Part shown: positions 46,304-57,350 of the stretch, in pieces
Position numbering within the stretch: position 1 is the stretch's first letter
Layout of the letters: every line of letters starts with the position of its first letter
From: Catonia carolina
Lineage: Eukaryota; Arthropoda; Insecta; Hemiptera; Achilidae
Direction: 5' to 3'
Length of the DNA: 64,000 nucleotides
NCBI GenBank assembly: GCA_035578175.1
Contig: JAQMRL010000003.1
Span: forward strand, 96,951,969 to 97,015,968
Position numbers and translations under genes: made by a program
Notes under the pieces: model-generated
What the model saw: the letters and a program-made list of their open reading frames with translations, nothing else
Told to the model about the DNA's origin: nothing
The model's database searches: none

Positions 46304-46751
46304 CTGGGTGTCCCACGAAGAGGTATCCTCCATTGATCAAACGATTAATGGAGAGGAAAGTACTGAAATCGATAATTTACCCACTTTTTCTGTGGTGAAT
46401 GAAGTGAAGGTGTCATTTGCAGGGTGGAAAGTGGGTGCTTTCCGGAGGGCCTAGCATGCTGATAAGCATACTCTTTTAACTCAGTGAGGAAGACAATAGT
46501 AAACCACTTACTCCACGTTTTTACTTAGTAAAACCTTTAGAGGTTCAAATCACCCTTTCGACTGTTAACCTAAACACACACCCACTTTTTAATGACTGCC
46601 ATTTTGTTTCTACAAACATCAACAAGGTGTCATTTTCATGGAACATTTTTGGTACCTTCAATAAAAAGTATGTTAAGTATCAAAATGATCAATGGAGGAA
46701 TGAGAAAGATTAGAATATCAAATGCGTATACCTGTTCGTGGGAACACCGGG
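46304..46751. mobile_element. Mariner-like MITE (TA target), host of a Rep-A insertion
   Basis: The left end ctgggtgtcccacgaagagg and the right end, read on the other strand as cccggtgttcccacgaacag, are inverted repeats of about 23 bp. TA lies immediately outside both (46302-46303 and 46752-46753). The remaining interior, outside the Rep-A copy, is about 250 bp without coding potential, so this is a non-autonomous element. Assignment to Tc1/mariner rests on the TA duplication. Confidence 0.85.
46390..46579 (+). mobile_element. Rep-A copy 12, 5'-truncated, perfect 11-bp duplication
   Basis: Starts within the consensus at ctgtggtgaatgaagtgaag and ends cctaaacacac. The perfect 11-bp duplication acccacttttt lies at 46379-46389 and 46580-46590. 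This is clean evidence for 5'-truncated, target-primed insertion. It carries the ggagggcctagcatgctg variant and an AC-type tail, as in copies 3 and 16. Confidence 0.96.
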
Positions 46752-46753
46752 TA

Positions 46754-46999
46754 TGTATTACTAACGGGAATTTACCAAAATGATTAAACATAAATATTAT
46801 CGAAAGTTAATACAAATTAAATAAATAAGTTATAAAAAACTTTTATTATATTATCTTAATGATAATGTGATGTACGGGTAGTGATGGTTTTAGACTAATA
46901 ACACAACACATTTAATAAAGAATGATTTAAGGATCATTTATATTGAGGAAACAGGACATCACGTTACGGGCTAAAAAGACAGTTACTTTTATATAAAGC
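46754..46999. other. AT-rich non-coding stretch
   Basis: Nothing supported; it leads into the GC-rich island that follows. Confidence 0.4.
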
Positions 47000-47300
47000 T
47001 AAGGTGAGACGAGATGGAAGGGAAGAGCCGGTACGGGACGGGACAGAAAAGCCCTTAACGCCCAATCAAACGGGGAACATGCTGGGACCGTACGCTGGCG
47101 CTATAAAATTCAATTCACCCCATCAAATAATCGTGTTCTTCCTTCCTTCCTACGTTTTACGAGGCCGAGAAAACGACGCTGAAATGAGCTCGTATAGTTT
47201 AGAGCGAGCGAGAGAGTGCGTTTAGAAAACCCGACCATCGTCGCGACGCTGGTGCTTCTTGTTGCCCGCCCGGCTCGTTAACCACAGTCCGACCTTTCTG
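47000..47300 (+). promoter_or_regulatory. CpG- and GC-rich island with promoter-like motifs
   Basis: Marked rise in G+C and CpG (for example gtacgggacgggacagaaaa, accatcgtcgcgacgctgg) in very AT-rich DNA. A CCAAT word at 47062-47066 lies about 36 bp upstream of a TATA-box-like tataaaa at 47102-47108, a plausible plus-strand core promoter layout. A 73-codon frame (47004-47225) has a basic, low-complexity product and is not convincing as a gene. No exon is evident downstream, so this may be a promoter for a gene outside the window or a fortuitous GC patch. Confidence 0.4.
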
Positions 47301-48370
47301 TGATCCTCGCTCAAAAGCTCATTAACTTAAATTATCACTTCTGGGTCTATTTTATTGTCAGTCATCTTTCCAGCCGAGTTAACGTCTTTCTCATTTTATT
47401 CTAGTCTTTCTAGTAATTTAATGTAAACGCGTTTCTCAGTTTGTGCGTAATGATGAACTACATATATATAAAAGAACCTAACAACAAAATCCTCACGCAC
47501 ATCATACGAACACTTACTATTACTTATCAAAACCACCTCTCTCATAAATATATAAAACGTACCTCAGGCTACTTTTTCTCTACCTCTTCATCTTGAAACT
47601 AATTGCGTATCTCGTTAGTTACACTTATTATTTATTTTTTATACACATAAACATTAAAAAACAACATATAGGAACGTTAAATGAAAAGAACATAGTTAAT
47701 GCTAGCGATGAGTGTCGGAAAACATTTAGCATAATAAAAATATTATCTATACAAAATTAGTGTACACAAAAATAATGAAGCCATCACATTAATAAATTCT
47801 CTAAAGAATAATTTACAATTAGTAAATTTAACTGTAGACGATTAAATAAATAATATAAATTATTGTACCAGTATAAAAAAATAACTAAAATACAATCACA
47901 ATATATAAAAAAAACTATGTATTTTTAGTTTGAATTGAAATATTTTACGTTACAATTAAAATGAACGACGTCTGTTATTTTTCGAAAAAATCATCATAGA
48001 CGAATTTTGTTTCCCAATTAAGATCTGGAAATTTCATGACGTCACTACCGATTTTTCCATAACCCGTAGTAATATCATTTTTAACAAACGGTAAAAAATT
48101 TTATTTTTTAAACTTGCCTTATAAACACTGCCATCAAAATTCAGTCTAATATTTATTTGTATTAAGATATAGTTCTGTAGTTAACGCAGAAGTCAAAAGT
48201 TTCAATTGTTTTCCTTTAGTTTTTTAACTCTTTTAAAACCGTTTTTTAACTTTATTAAAAAAACGACTAATTGCAACGTAGAAAAAGGTTAAGAAGAAAA
48301 CTGCATACAGTAGTAGGTCCCAAAGGTCAAGGAGATGAAAATTCACACTTATAAACAAAAAAGAGTTGAG
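47301..48370. other. AT-rich non-coding stretch
   Basis: No gene, RNA or repeat was supported. If the preceding island is a promoter, a first exon would be expected here, but no splice-flanked frame stands out. Confidence 0.45.
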
Positions 48371-48693
48371 AATGGAGTGTTAAATTATTTGCACTCAATC
48401 TGTTAGTTCCAGGGCTACAAAAATAATTATGTTCTTATTACATGGGGAGCCTATGACTGAAACGTTTAAAAAAAGAAGTTGTAGGGGTGTAAAACACACT
48501 AATCAGTTATCTCTTCTAAGACTAATGAATTTTATTATACAGCCATACCCTGTGATGAATGAAAAGAACGTGTCATTTGCAGGATGGAAAAAGTAGTTGC
48601 TTTTTAGAGGACCTGGCATACTGATAAGCATAGTTTTCCACTCAGTGACGAAGGCAATTGTAAATCACCTCACTCCTCGTTTTATTTATTAAA
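48371..48693 (+). mobile_element. Rep-A copy 13, both ends trimmed
   Basis: Begins at atggagtgttaaattatttg (missing the first 20 bp) and ends just inside ctcctcgttttatttatt. The last 60 bp and the AAC tail are absent. Diverged core (ccataccctgtgatgaatg). Confidence 0.88.
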
Positions 48694-49199
48694 TATCACA
48701 AAAACCTCGTTTTTTAATAACACATAAATCAAAATTGATGGATATTAGACTACCTGTAGTTTTCACAATCTTTTGTTACATAAGTTACTTATTGTTCAAA
48801 GAAAATGAACCGATAGTAATGTAGCCTAAGTTGAAAAAAATAAATATTTAATGTTGTCACATAATTTCGATTTAAATAATATAGGCTACTAATAAAGAAT
48901 AAGTTAATACAACAAAATCATTAGTCGATTTGTTTTAAACAAGACTTTTATGAATCCCGATTTTCTTAAATTTATCTAATCTGTAATTGAAAAGAAGATA
49001 TAGCTTATTTATGTTGCTAAAAATATATTAACATTAATTAACGAAGAGAAATATATGGTACCCTGTTATTTAAAAAATAACACTTAGAGAAACTGCCACA
49101 TAAATGACATGAACATAAAAATGCGTTTTAAAAAGAATACAATAAATGAAAGGTAGTTATAATACCATTAATTACTAGTAGAAATGAGTTTTGAGGGTT
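48694..49199. other. AT-rich non-coding stretch
   Basis: Nothing supported. Confidence 0.45.
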
Positions 49200-49830
49200 T
49201 AAAATAATAAACGAATAAATGTGTGTATACGTACAGGGTAAGACAGAATAGTGGTTTGAAGAGGGAAGGGGTGGGGTCTTTATGATAATGGCAATGCAAA
49301 TCAACAAGGAACGGACTGGTGGCTATGTAGAACTGACTATATGGGTGAACGTTAAATAGTAAACAGCCGGGGTGAGAAATCGCATTTGAATATGCAAAAT
49401 CTGAGGCAGAACAGCCCTCAACAAAATCAACTAAACGGGACCATTAGACCCAATGCGAGAAAGAGAGAGAGAGATTGTCTGTTCGTGTGGGATTTAATAA
49501 CGGCAACCAGCCACAAGGCAACATACAGAACTAAACAGAGTATACAGAAGTTAGAGTGAGCAGATACGAATAGAAACAGGACAAGGGGGTTACTAAGGGT
49601 GAAGGGGGAAAACTAGGGGACCTCGATTATGCAGATTCCTGCAAGTGACACACACACGCGGGGAGATCAAATTTTCCACCCCATCGGAATCCGATGAGAT
49701 TAACGTTTCAAACAGTGTCGGGGAGTTTTATGTAATCTAATGGCTCCTCCACAGTTGAAGGGTAACAAACCCTCGAACTAACTCAACTCTCCGATGAGCG
49801 ACACACAGTAGTAAGGCCTTTAATATGTCT
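49200..49830. promoter_or_regulatory. Extended GC-richer, repeat-free island with POU-like sites
   Basis: About 630 bp of balanced composition with no repeat, frame or transposon end. It contains a perfect octamer atgcaaat at 49294-49301 preceded by tttatgat, and atttgaatatgcaaaat at 49384-49400, which resembles the paired POU site ATTTGAAATGCAAAT. It also has a short (GA)n run near 49454-49474. This combination would suit an enhancer, but that is inference; no protein-binding or conservation data are available to me. Confidence 0.4.
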
Positions 49831-50071
49831 TCCCATATTTAATTATAAACGAGTAACTCAGTTTTTTTTAAACTGTGGTTAAAAGTAACCGTAATTAAAA
49901 ATTAAATAATACATAAACCTGTTCAGTGCAACCGCTAAAAAACAAAACATCTACATCTACTGTTTAATCATACTTTGAAAAACTTAGGCCTATATGAAGA
50001 AAATCCTGATGTTTTAAAATATTCTAGAAACTAGATATAAGTATTAGAAAAAAATAGGTAACCATTTACTT
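49831..50071. other. AT-rich spacer
   Basis: Nothing supported. Confidence 0.4.
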
Positions 50072-50191
50072 CGCATGCCAGCACACAGACTTCCTCTAAA
50101 AGCATGGAAATATAAACCTAAAGAGAAGTGAGGCTTGGGAAGACCTAAAAATGAATGAATGCCGGAACAGGACATTGAGCCTAATCCTTGA
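50072..50191 (+). pseudogene. RTE-like LINE ORF2 C-terminal tail
   Basis: The frame reads RMPAHRLPLKAWKYKPKEK, stop, GLGRPKNE, stop, MPEQDIEPNP and a final stop. It aligns with the RMPxxRIPKxxLxYKPxGKRxxGRPKxRW...xEPNP ending of insect RTE-like ORF2 and parallels the 34.0 kb copy. Two in-frame stops, one at the expected Arg position after KEK, show decay. A (GATGAC)-like short repeat follows. Confidence 0.75.
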
Positions 50192-50463
50192 CAGATGATG
50201 ACGATGATGAAAAATAGGCTCTTTTGAAGGTTGTTCGCGGCAGAAAGAGATTTACCAGAATTAAGATCAAATCTTACAGGAGTAACAGAAGTTTTTCAGA
50301 AGAAATTAACATACGTTTGAAACTTTGAGGCTACCTTATTCTAAAACGATTCAGAAGAATTTCGGTACAATATTGTTTAAACTTAGTGTAGCAACGTTGT
50401 TTAAAAACCGGTGCTTCTAATTTCTACTAATTTAGGTAATTATTAAAAAATACCACAACATTT
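50192..50463. other. Non-coding stretch
   Basis: Probably 3' flanking sequence of the RTE-like fragment. Nothing else supported. Confidence 0.4.
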
Positions 50464-50860
50464 TTGCCCCACAACAAGAAGGTGGAGTGTTAAATTATTT
50501 GCACTCGATCTACTAGTTCCAGGGCTACAACAAAAAATAGTTCAGTTTCATATCATATGGTCAGCCAATTGTATGATTCAAACATTTAAGAACAGACCAG
50601 ATGGAGGTGTAAAAGACACTAGTCAGAGTTATCTACTCTGAGAGTAATGCAATTCCTGTTACAGCCAGATCCTGTGGTTAATGAAGTCAAGTTGTCATTT
50701 TCAGGGCGGAAAGTTGATGCTTTTCAGAGGATTTGGCATGCTAATAAGCATATTATTCCACTCTGTGAGAAAAGCAATGGTAAACTACCTCACTACTCGT
50801 TGTATTTAGTAAAGCCACTAGAGGTTCAAACTAGCTTCTCAGTGATGACCTAAACAACAG
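50464..50860 (+). mobile_element. Rep-A copy 14, full length
   Basis: Begins tgccccacaacaagaaggtg and ends cctaaacaacagc. Leader of the gcactcgatctactagttcc type. The gttgtatttagtaaag hairpin is damaged. The internal frame (50647-50853, 68 codons) retains QPDPVVNEVKLSF. Confidence 0.9.
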
Positions 50861-51054
50861 CAAAAAAAATTAGCCTTGCCAAAGAACTACATGACCATTA
50901 CTTTACAAATCAAATAATATTCATCGCGTAAAATATGTGGTAAATTGATAAGAAAACAGATATCAACAAAGAATTCAAAAAAGGCAGCGAGTGAATTATT
51001 CGGTTGTCAAAGAAGTTCAATTATCGACAAAACAAAATATATTCACACAAATCC

Positions 51055-51090
51055 GTACGTCCCAGGTTCGTTTCCCGGCTGAATCTGGAA
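51055..51090 (+). repeat. Isolated tRNA-type B-box/T-arm relic
   Basis: cccaggttcgtttcccggct fits a T-arm and B-box context, but no A box or anticodon arm is found upstream. Likely the end of a tRNA-derived SINE head. Confidence 0.4.
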
Positions 51091-51842
51091 ATTTCTAAAT
51101 GGCAAAATCCACGTTCCATTTCCATAACGCACCGTTATTTACTAATAACCTAACTGTTAATACAACATTAAAAATGACAAAAAAATCTATTCACACAAAA
51201 TTTTATTACAATTGTTTTACTATAATCGCTGACATTGTAAATTAAAATTGATTAAATAAAAAAATAATTTAAGTAATATGAAGGTAACTATATTATATTG
51301 ATTAACACTTAATACGTCTAAATAAAAATATGTTAACTAAACACAGACAATGATTTATACAATCCTTTATAAATGAAATAGATTAATCAATTAATTTTCC
51401 CAGAAATTATTAAAACACTTGACAAAAATTATGTTAAGTACCTACATCATATAAAAAAGAAGAACAATTCTAATCAATGATAGAACAATAAATAATATGG
51501 AGTGTTTTATTACAATAATTAAATTATCAACTCAAAAATTACATAAATAATTATTTAAAAAGACAAAAATTTCAAGTATAATACACTTAAGAATAAATCA
51601 AATGTTTAAATAAATAAAATTGACTAAACAGTAGTAATCTAAATTTGTTATTTCCCATTACATCATCGTTTTTATTTTTAAGTGTAAAAAATTGTGACGT
51701 TCTTATCTATTTTGATTAGATACTAAAAGGTTAAGGGTTCGAATACCGTTCAAAATATAAAATTTAAAAAACGTAGTGATCAATAATATTGTAACTGTGG
51801 GATACTCTAACTGTGGGATTTGACTTGTGAAAAATTCTAGAC
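51091..51842. other. AT-rich non-coding stretch
   Basis: Nothing supported. The minus-strand frame at 51703-51897 runs into the tRNA-like sequence and is not a gene. Confidence 0.5.
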
Positions 51843-51914
51843 ACTGGCCGAGAATCGAACCCGGGACCTCGGCGTGGAACACTAACGCGCTAACCACTAC
51901 GCTACGGAGGCGGC
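51843..51914 (-). repeat. tRNA-like sequence, well-preserved A and B boxes
   Basis: Minus strand: gcctccgtagcgtagtggtt, agcgcgttagtgttccacg, and ggtcccgggttcgattctcg. The A and B boxes match pol III consensus well. The ends do not form a good seven-pair acceptor stem and the anticodon stem is poor, so I favour a SINE head (Rep-C related) over a functional tRNA. This is the best tRNA-like match in the window and deserves a covariance-model test. Confidence 0.6.
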
Positions 51915-51989
51915 CAGATTTTAGTATTATTTTAATTAACGTTGTCAGGAAAGTTTCTGGTTAAGCCCATACAAATTCTATGAATACGT

Positions 51990-52046
51990 ATGGCTTTCAG
52001 TCGGTAGAGTGACTACTAAGTAAAGAATCATTCGGATCGATTTCCA
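51990..52046 (+). repeat. Weak tRNA-like sequence
   Basis: tcagtcggtagagtgac resembles an A-box/D-arm and ggatcgatttcc a B box at plausible spacing. Short and degenerate, so it may be chance. Confidence 0.3.
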
Positions 52047-52354
52047 GATAGGTATTACGATGAAAATAACATGCTCACAAGCGATCGTTTATTTTTTTTA
52101 ATAACAAAAACCAGTATCCAGAAATCTGATGTCTTAAGAAGTAAATTAAAAAAGGATAAATTAAAAAAGGACATATATTTATCAATTAGCAATATTCATA
52201 AAACAAACGAGTAATAAATGGCATAAGATGAAATGATAAATATAAATTTTCCCATAAATACACTAATTTATGTCTTTTCGTCAGTTCCAAATTCAAACTT
52301 AGTAATTTTTCACATATAAAAAAAAATATCTGGGATGCCAATCTCTTCTGAATT

Positions 52355-52417
52355 GGTCGAATAATAAGAGTTCGATAAACCGGTAACTACAGCAAATGTC
52401 GTTACCACTTCTGCCAC
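52355..52417 (-). repeat. Weak tRNA-like sequence
   Basis: Minus strand: gtggcagaagtggtaacgac and ggtttatcgaactcttatt resemble decayed A and B boxes. A possible SINE head relic. Confidence 0.35.
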
Positions 52418-53461
52418 AAAAAGTTCATCCCCCAATATTTACTTTTAATTATTGGTCCAGAAACTACACCTCACCAGACTATATTCCTAACATCTGCTGT
52501 AAAAACAGTGTCCGACACACTGACCTATATATCTGTGGTAAAACTTTAAAATAGTCACTCTTCGCTCAATACCTGCCAGCGTTTTTCTTATAATCTTTGA
52601 GCTTTAGCTACTTTTCCATTTTAATTTCTGTATTACTATTTAACTTTTAAAAAATTATTCATACAATCGTACTTATGTAAATAGAGGATAAATGTATAAA
52701 CAACGTTATAGAAATGTATAGAACTCGCAATTAAACGTATTTTGTTTGTTTTCGATCTGATACAATGGAAAACAGTTACAAAAAAGAGAAATACACATAA
52801 TGAAATAACAATGGAAATACCAGCACAAAATGTGATTAAAATCTTAATGTGAATTCACAGTAATTATTGCGAAACTAATTTTAGACAATACAAAAGTTGG
52901 ATTCCCTTCCAATTGGAACGAGACAGAGACAAGAGCATTACAGTCCTTCTAATTCTAACACAGTATCAGATTTGTTCAACTAAGGAGAGTTTCTCAGTTA
53001 TCAGACCTCAATCAGAAGGGGCTTTTAATTAGATTGAAGTCAAGCAGTACGACGAAACGAATAGAAGCAATGCTGTTACTATAGGAGAAAAGGAAGGAAC
53101 GATAGACAACCAGACAGACTGAAAGACAGACAAGGGGCGTCGCGATGCGGGCGTCTCTTGACAGGGATACAATACTCGATTATATCATTGTGTTCAAGTA
53201 CTCTTCCGTGCGCTCTTACTAAAACCCTACTCTTGAGTTTGGACTTGACTATACGTACGGTGCAACATGAGCTATATACATACATAATAAGATTATCACA
53301 CCACTTTTGAGTTCATCATTTCATCTAATATGTACAGTCACTGACAAAAATAAAGATGCTATATTTTTAACACCATTTGAAAAATGGGATATGGAAAAAT
53401 TTTACAATAATATCAAATAGCCTATTATGACAAATTCATTGGATACAGTACTTATTTTTTT
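52418..53461. other. Non-coding stretch with a GC-richer island
   Basis: About 52885-53250 is less AT-rich and free of repeats (gacaaggggcgtcgcgatgc). It contains tttaattag and ttcaagtactc homeodomain/NK2-type words. A 68-codon minus-strand frame (53079-53285) covers part of it without a recognisable product. It could be regulatory; composition is the only firm evidence. Confidence 0.35.
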
Positions 53462-53472
53462 TTAAATAATCT

Positions 53473-53870
53473 GTTGTTGTTGTTGTGTTTAGGTCATCAG
53501 CCGAAAGGCTGGTTTGAACCTGTAGAGGTTTTACTAAGTAAAACGAGGAGTGAGGTGGTTTACCATTGCCTTCCTCACTGAGTGGAAAAGTATGCTTATC
53601 AGCATGCCAGGCCCTCCGAAAAGCACATATTTTCCACTCTGCAAATGACACCTTCACATTATTCACCACAGGGTCTGGCTGTATAATAAAATTCATTACT
53701 TTCAGAGGAGATAACTCTGATTAGTGTCTTTTACACCTCTACCTCTTCTGTTCTTAAATGATTAGTCACTTAATTGGCTGACCATGTGATAAGAAACAGA
53801 ACTATTTATTTTAGCCCTGCAACGAACAGAGTGTAAATAATTTGACACTCCACCAGTCCGTTATGGGCAG
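53473..53870 (-). mobile_element. Rep-A copy 15, full length with perfect 11-bp duplication
   Basis: This copy defines the ends of the family. On the minus strand it starts ctgcccataacggactggtg and ends cctaaacacaacaacaac. ttaaataatct lies at 53462-53472 and 53871-53881, a perfect target-site duplication. Length is 398 bp. It belongs to the ttacactctgttcgttgcag leader subfamily with copies 6 and 8. The internal frame (minus 53436-53696, 86 codons) is uninterrupted and runs through the AAC tail. Confidence 0.96.
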
Positions 53871-53881
53871 TTAAATAATCT

Positions 53882-54754
53882 ATCATATTATTTTTACTTT
53901 ATTTCTGTACAAACAAGGAAAAATATTTCAGTGTGATTTTTGCTTCTCCAGTCAAATGAAGCCATACTGCAAATCTGGGAGCATAAATTACATGATTTTA
54001 TAAGTTCTTACTGTCTCATTTAATTATCATTAATTCTCTACCTTCCCAATTAGCTGCAATTCACCTAATTTCTTCAGTAGACAGAAATACTATAGCATTT
54101 ATTTTTCCATCAGTTGCGGTCTATACGGGAAAATGAATGATTATCTTAAATTATTAATTATTATTTTTATACCTATCCTAAACTAAAATAATAGAATTCG
54201 ATGTGAATGTTTTCAAAGTGTTACCCACAGAAAGTGTAGCGAGGAGGAAAACCAGGAAAACAATACAACAGTTATGTAGTAGAACGTTCTGAGACTAGAT
54301 TCAGCGCCCTTTTTAAGATCAACCAGTATATTTTTAAAATCAAAACAGAAATTTTTGATATAATATAAGCCTAATTACAAAATAAAAAAGTTAGGAAGAG
54401 TAAGTCCAATAAAAAGACTGTTTAATTAAAATATTATAACATACAATAGAAAATTTTAAAAAAAATTCCAATGAAAACGCTATTAAATTTTCATTTTTAG
54501 TTCAATCTCCTCGGTATTTATTTAGCCTATTTCAAATTGTACCTGAACTACAAAATATAACACAAAATTGTTGTACAGGCTACGAATAGCCTCAAGCTTG
54601 CATGATTTTTTTTATTACAACAAAATCTACAATTTTAAGGACCTTTACATTTCTTAAAGAGAATAATGAATAGATGAGTTTACTTTCTTAAAGTCATGAT
54701 CGAAGAAACCTCCCAGTGAGGGAACTACGTGGATTTAATTTATTGTATCTTGTA
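53882..54754. other. AT-rich non-coding stretch
   Basis: Nothing supported. Confidence 0.5.
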
Positions 54755-55022
54755 GCTTTAAAATAAGTCTCTCGTAATATCTTCGTTTCAGCCGCCAAGG
54801 GTCGTTTGAATTGTCTAAGAGTGAGATGACAAGGTGATTCCTGTGTGATTTAGAGTCCGTATTGATTCCTTGTTGATCTGTATGGATGTATAGATCTTAG
54901 TGTAATATGTTATTCTTTATGTACTAAGGTGATTCTGTGATTGTCCTAAGTAATTTAAATTGGAACCTTTACAGAAATTCAATGTTTGCGAATTTAGGAA
55001 GGTAATATAGTTCTGAATCAAA
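54755..55022 (-). pseudogene. Jockey-type LINE ORF2 C-terminal region, heavily decayed
   Basis: A single minus-strand frame with four stops gives FANIEFL, stop, RFQFKLLRTITESP, stop, YIKNNILH, and further on HRNHLVISLLDNSNDPWRLK. The block order matches the 44.2 kb copy (NIEII-QRFQSKILRNIMDSPWYISNTILH ... LLDNS). It is a jockey-type fragment lacking the RT core, and the oldest-looking copy of the set. Confidence 0.75.
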
Positions 55023-57137
55023 AATTATTTTAAAGGAATAATTCAAATCATTTCGAAATTTAAACGTAAAATAGCAATTAATTTACGACGAGGTATTATA
55101 TTTTTAAAAAAATCGAAGAAATTCTTATTTATAAAAAATAATGAATAAACAATAAAAATTTCATGAGAAATTTTCTAAACTATGTTTATTCACAAATAAA
55201 AACTATTTAAAAATGGATAAACACAAAACTGTGAATACAGTTTGATAATCTGTATTATTCACGTGAACAAAACATGATTTAAGAAGCTGAACATCAAATG
55301 ACTTGTTTTTATACGATTAAAATATAGGCCTATTGCATAAAAACAAATGTAATATTTAGTATTGATTTCTAAAATTAAACTTAACAAGTCATTCAGACTA
55401 TACGATTTCATAAGAAACAACTAAATAATCACTTTAAATACATTTTTTGTTGTAAATTTAAAAGTTAATAATAAAGCTTGAATTTAACGAATAGAATTAA
55501 CTAAAGTTACTATGTGATATAAATTATAACACAAATAAATAAAATCTAATCCACAATTTGAATTACCATAAAATTAACTCTAAATCAGTCGGTTCTCCCA
55601 GATCAATGAATTTAGAGGTTTCGTCATCGTCAGGCTAATGCAGCCTGTATTTAAAATAAATTTTTTTCTTAATTCGTTTATTCTCAACGGCATCATTTTG
55701 ACAACTAGTTAATACTTTTATAACATTAAACAAAAAAGCTCGTGATGACATAAACGTGTTAATCCATTGGCCAACAAATATCAATGCAGATTCAAGTATT
55801 TTAACTTAAGTATCACGAATTCCAAATTGAGATAAAAGGAAAGAGTTAAAGACAATGCGAAAAAATGAGATAATATGTTATATGGCAATAAATGGATAGA
55901 GAATCTTCAAAAATTAAAGAGAGATGGAATTCCAAAATGAGTTTCAAATACAGAGAAAAACGGAAGCTGAGGGAAACCTCAAAACGTTGGGAATAATGTA
56001 TTTTTTTATTACACAGAATTGTTTTAAAAAAAGTTTAAAATTTTAATTCTGGAACGGGCAAAGTGGCATATGTCGTGAAGGGAAGAAGAACGTTAATTTC
56101 ACATTTAATAATTGAAAGAAGAATCAAATTCTTGTTAATTTAGAAGTATAAATTTTTTTTAATACATTACATCTAGTTTGAAACCACAAATTACAAAAAT
56201 GTAGTAAAAAAATAAAACATAATAATTTTACAATCCTATGCAACAACATAGGTGATAGCATATTACTTTTACGACTTGAAAGAAACGAAAAGACATAATA
56301 TTTTTTTTACATAAAACTCGACCGTAATCAGTTTTTTATACGTATGACAAAAATTCATACGTCTTCCAATAATAAAAAAATACATAAAAATAAGATTATT
56401 ATGTACGTTGACCTTCATAAAAAATGAAGTGTGTTCAGATCTCTCATACACATACAAGAACACAATCACACAACATATAAGCATCCTTATACAACACAAT
56501 ATGGAAGTACTTTTCACACCAGATGACAAAATCTAATCTGTTTTCCACGGAATGAATGCATGAATACTACACTTACTAGGTCTGATTTGAACCCGGTCTA
56601 TCTTGGGAAATATTGTTGCAATATATACTGTTACATATCCGACAGATTTATGTACCTGCAATTCCCACGCGAATTAAAAAACACATACAAACATAAGAAA
56701 TACGCTGCATAAAACTGGTTTACCTACGTATTTTCTCACTCGAACAATATTATATAAAATAATTTAGTTATTTCTAACTAATTTACATCACATCAAAATA
56801 TAATTTGCCAAAATTTTATTTAATTTTAAATAAATTTACATAAAATATTTATTATACATACTCAGATTTCTGCGTAACATAAATATCTTCAAAGGTCAAC
56901 ATTTTTTAATTCAAAATGTTATATTGATTAAACCTGTCAGTGAATATTAAGATAACTAGTATGAATTGAAGTTAGTCAGTTGACGTAAAGATGTACACTT
57001 TACATTAAAAAATGTTTGAAAATAATAATACAGAAAAACGAACAAGAAATTCGGAATAAATAAAAAAAATTAACTAATTATTAAGATAGATTACACAAAT
57101 GAAAATTCAAAATCTTATGAATACAATATTTTATTCA
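55023..57137. other. AT-rich non-coding stretch
   Basis: On the minus strand at 56570-56650 the words gaccgggttcaaatcag resemble a B box, with no good A box. No gene supported; the 86-codon minus frame at 56269-56529 is not recognisable. Confidence 0.45.
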
Positions 57138-57350
57138 AGATTACTAATAAGCCTGAGTAACGTATCCAATAGAACACTACACTATGACTACGCGTACCTT
57201 ACATCAACGACACAAATCTAAAATTATAGGTTCAGACACAAACTTCAAAATCATAAAAACGCTTATATATGCAACATAAATTCTGCAGACCTACCAGGAA
57301 TCGCACAAAGACGACTGAAACTCTGATGGAGTAGAGACATGATACATTAA
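57138..57350 (+). pseudogene. Jockey-type LINE ORF2 C-terminus, two stops
   Basis: In one frame: RLLISLSNVSNRTLHYDYAY, stop, then NINSADLPGIAQRRLKL, stop, WSRDMIH and the final stop. It aligns over its whole length with the open 39.0 kb copy (NAPLYVSNKTLHTD ... LRRLKRRWSRDLLI), with the same spacing. The second stop replaces an Arg codon of the RLKRRW motif (TGA). A 5'-truncated dead copy. Confidence 0.82.

Noticed and set aside
51843..51914. Functional tRNA gene
   Set aside because: A and B boxes are good, but the acceptor and anticodon stems do not pair convincingly and related truncated heads occur elsewhere in the window.
56269..56529. 86-codon minus-strand frame as a membrane protein
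   Set aside because: Hydrophobic composition follows from the AT-rich text; no motif, splice context or partner.
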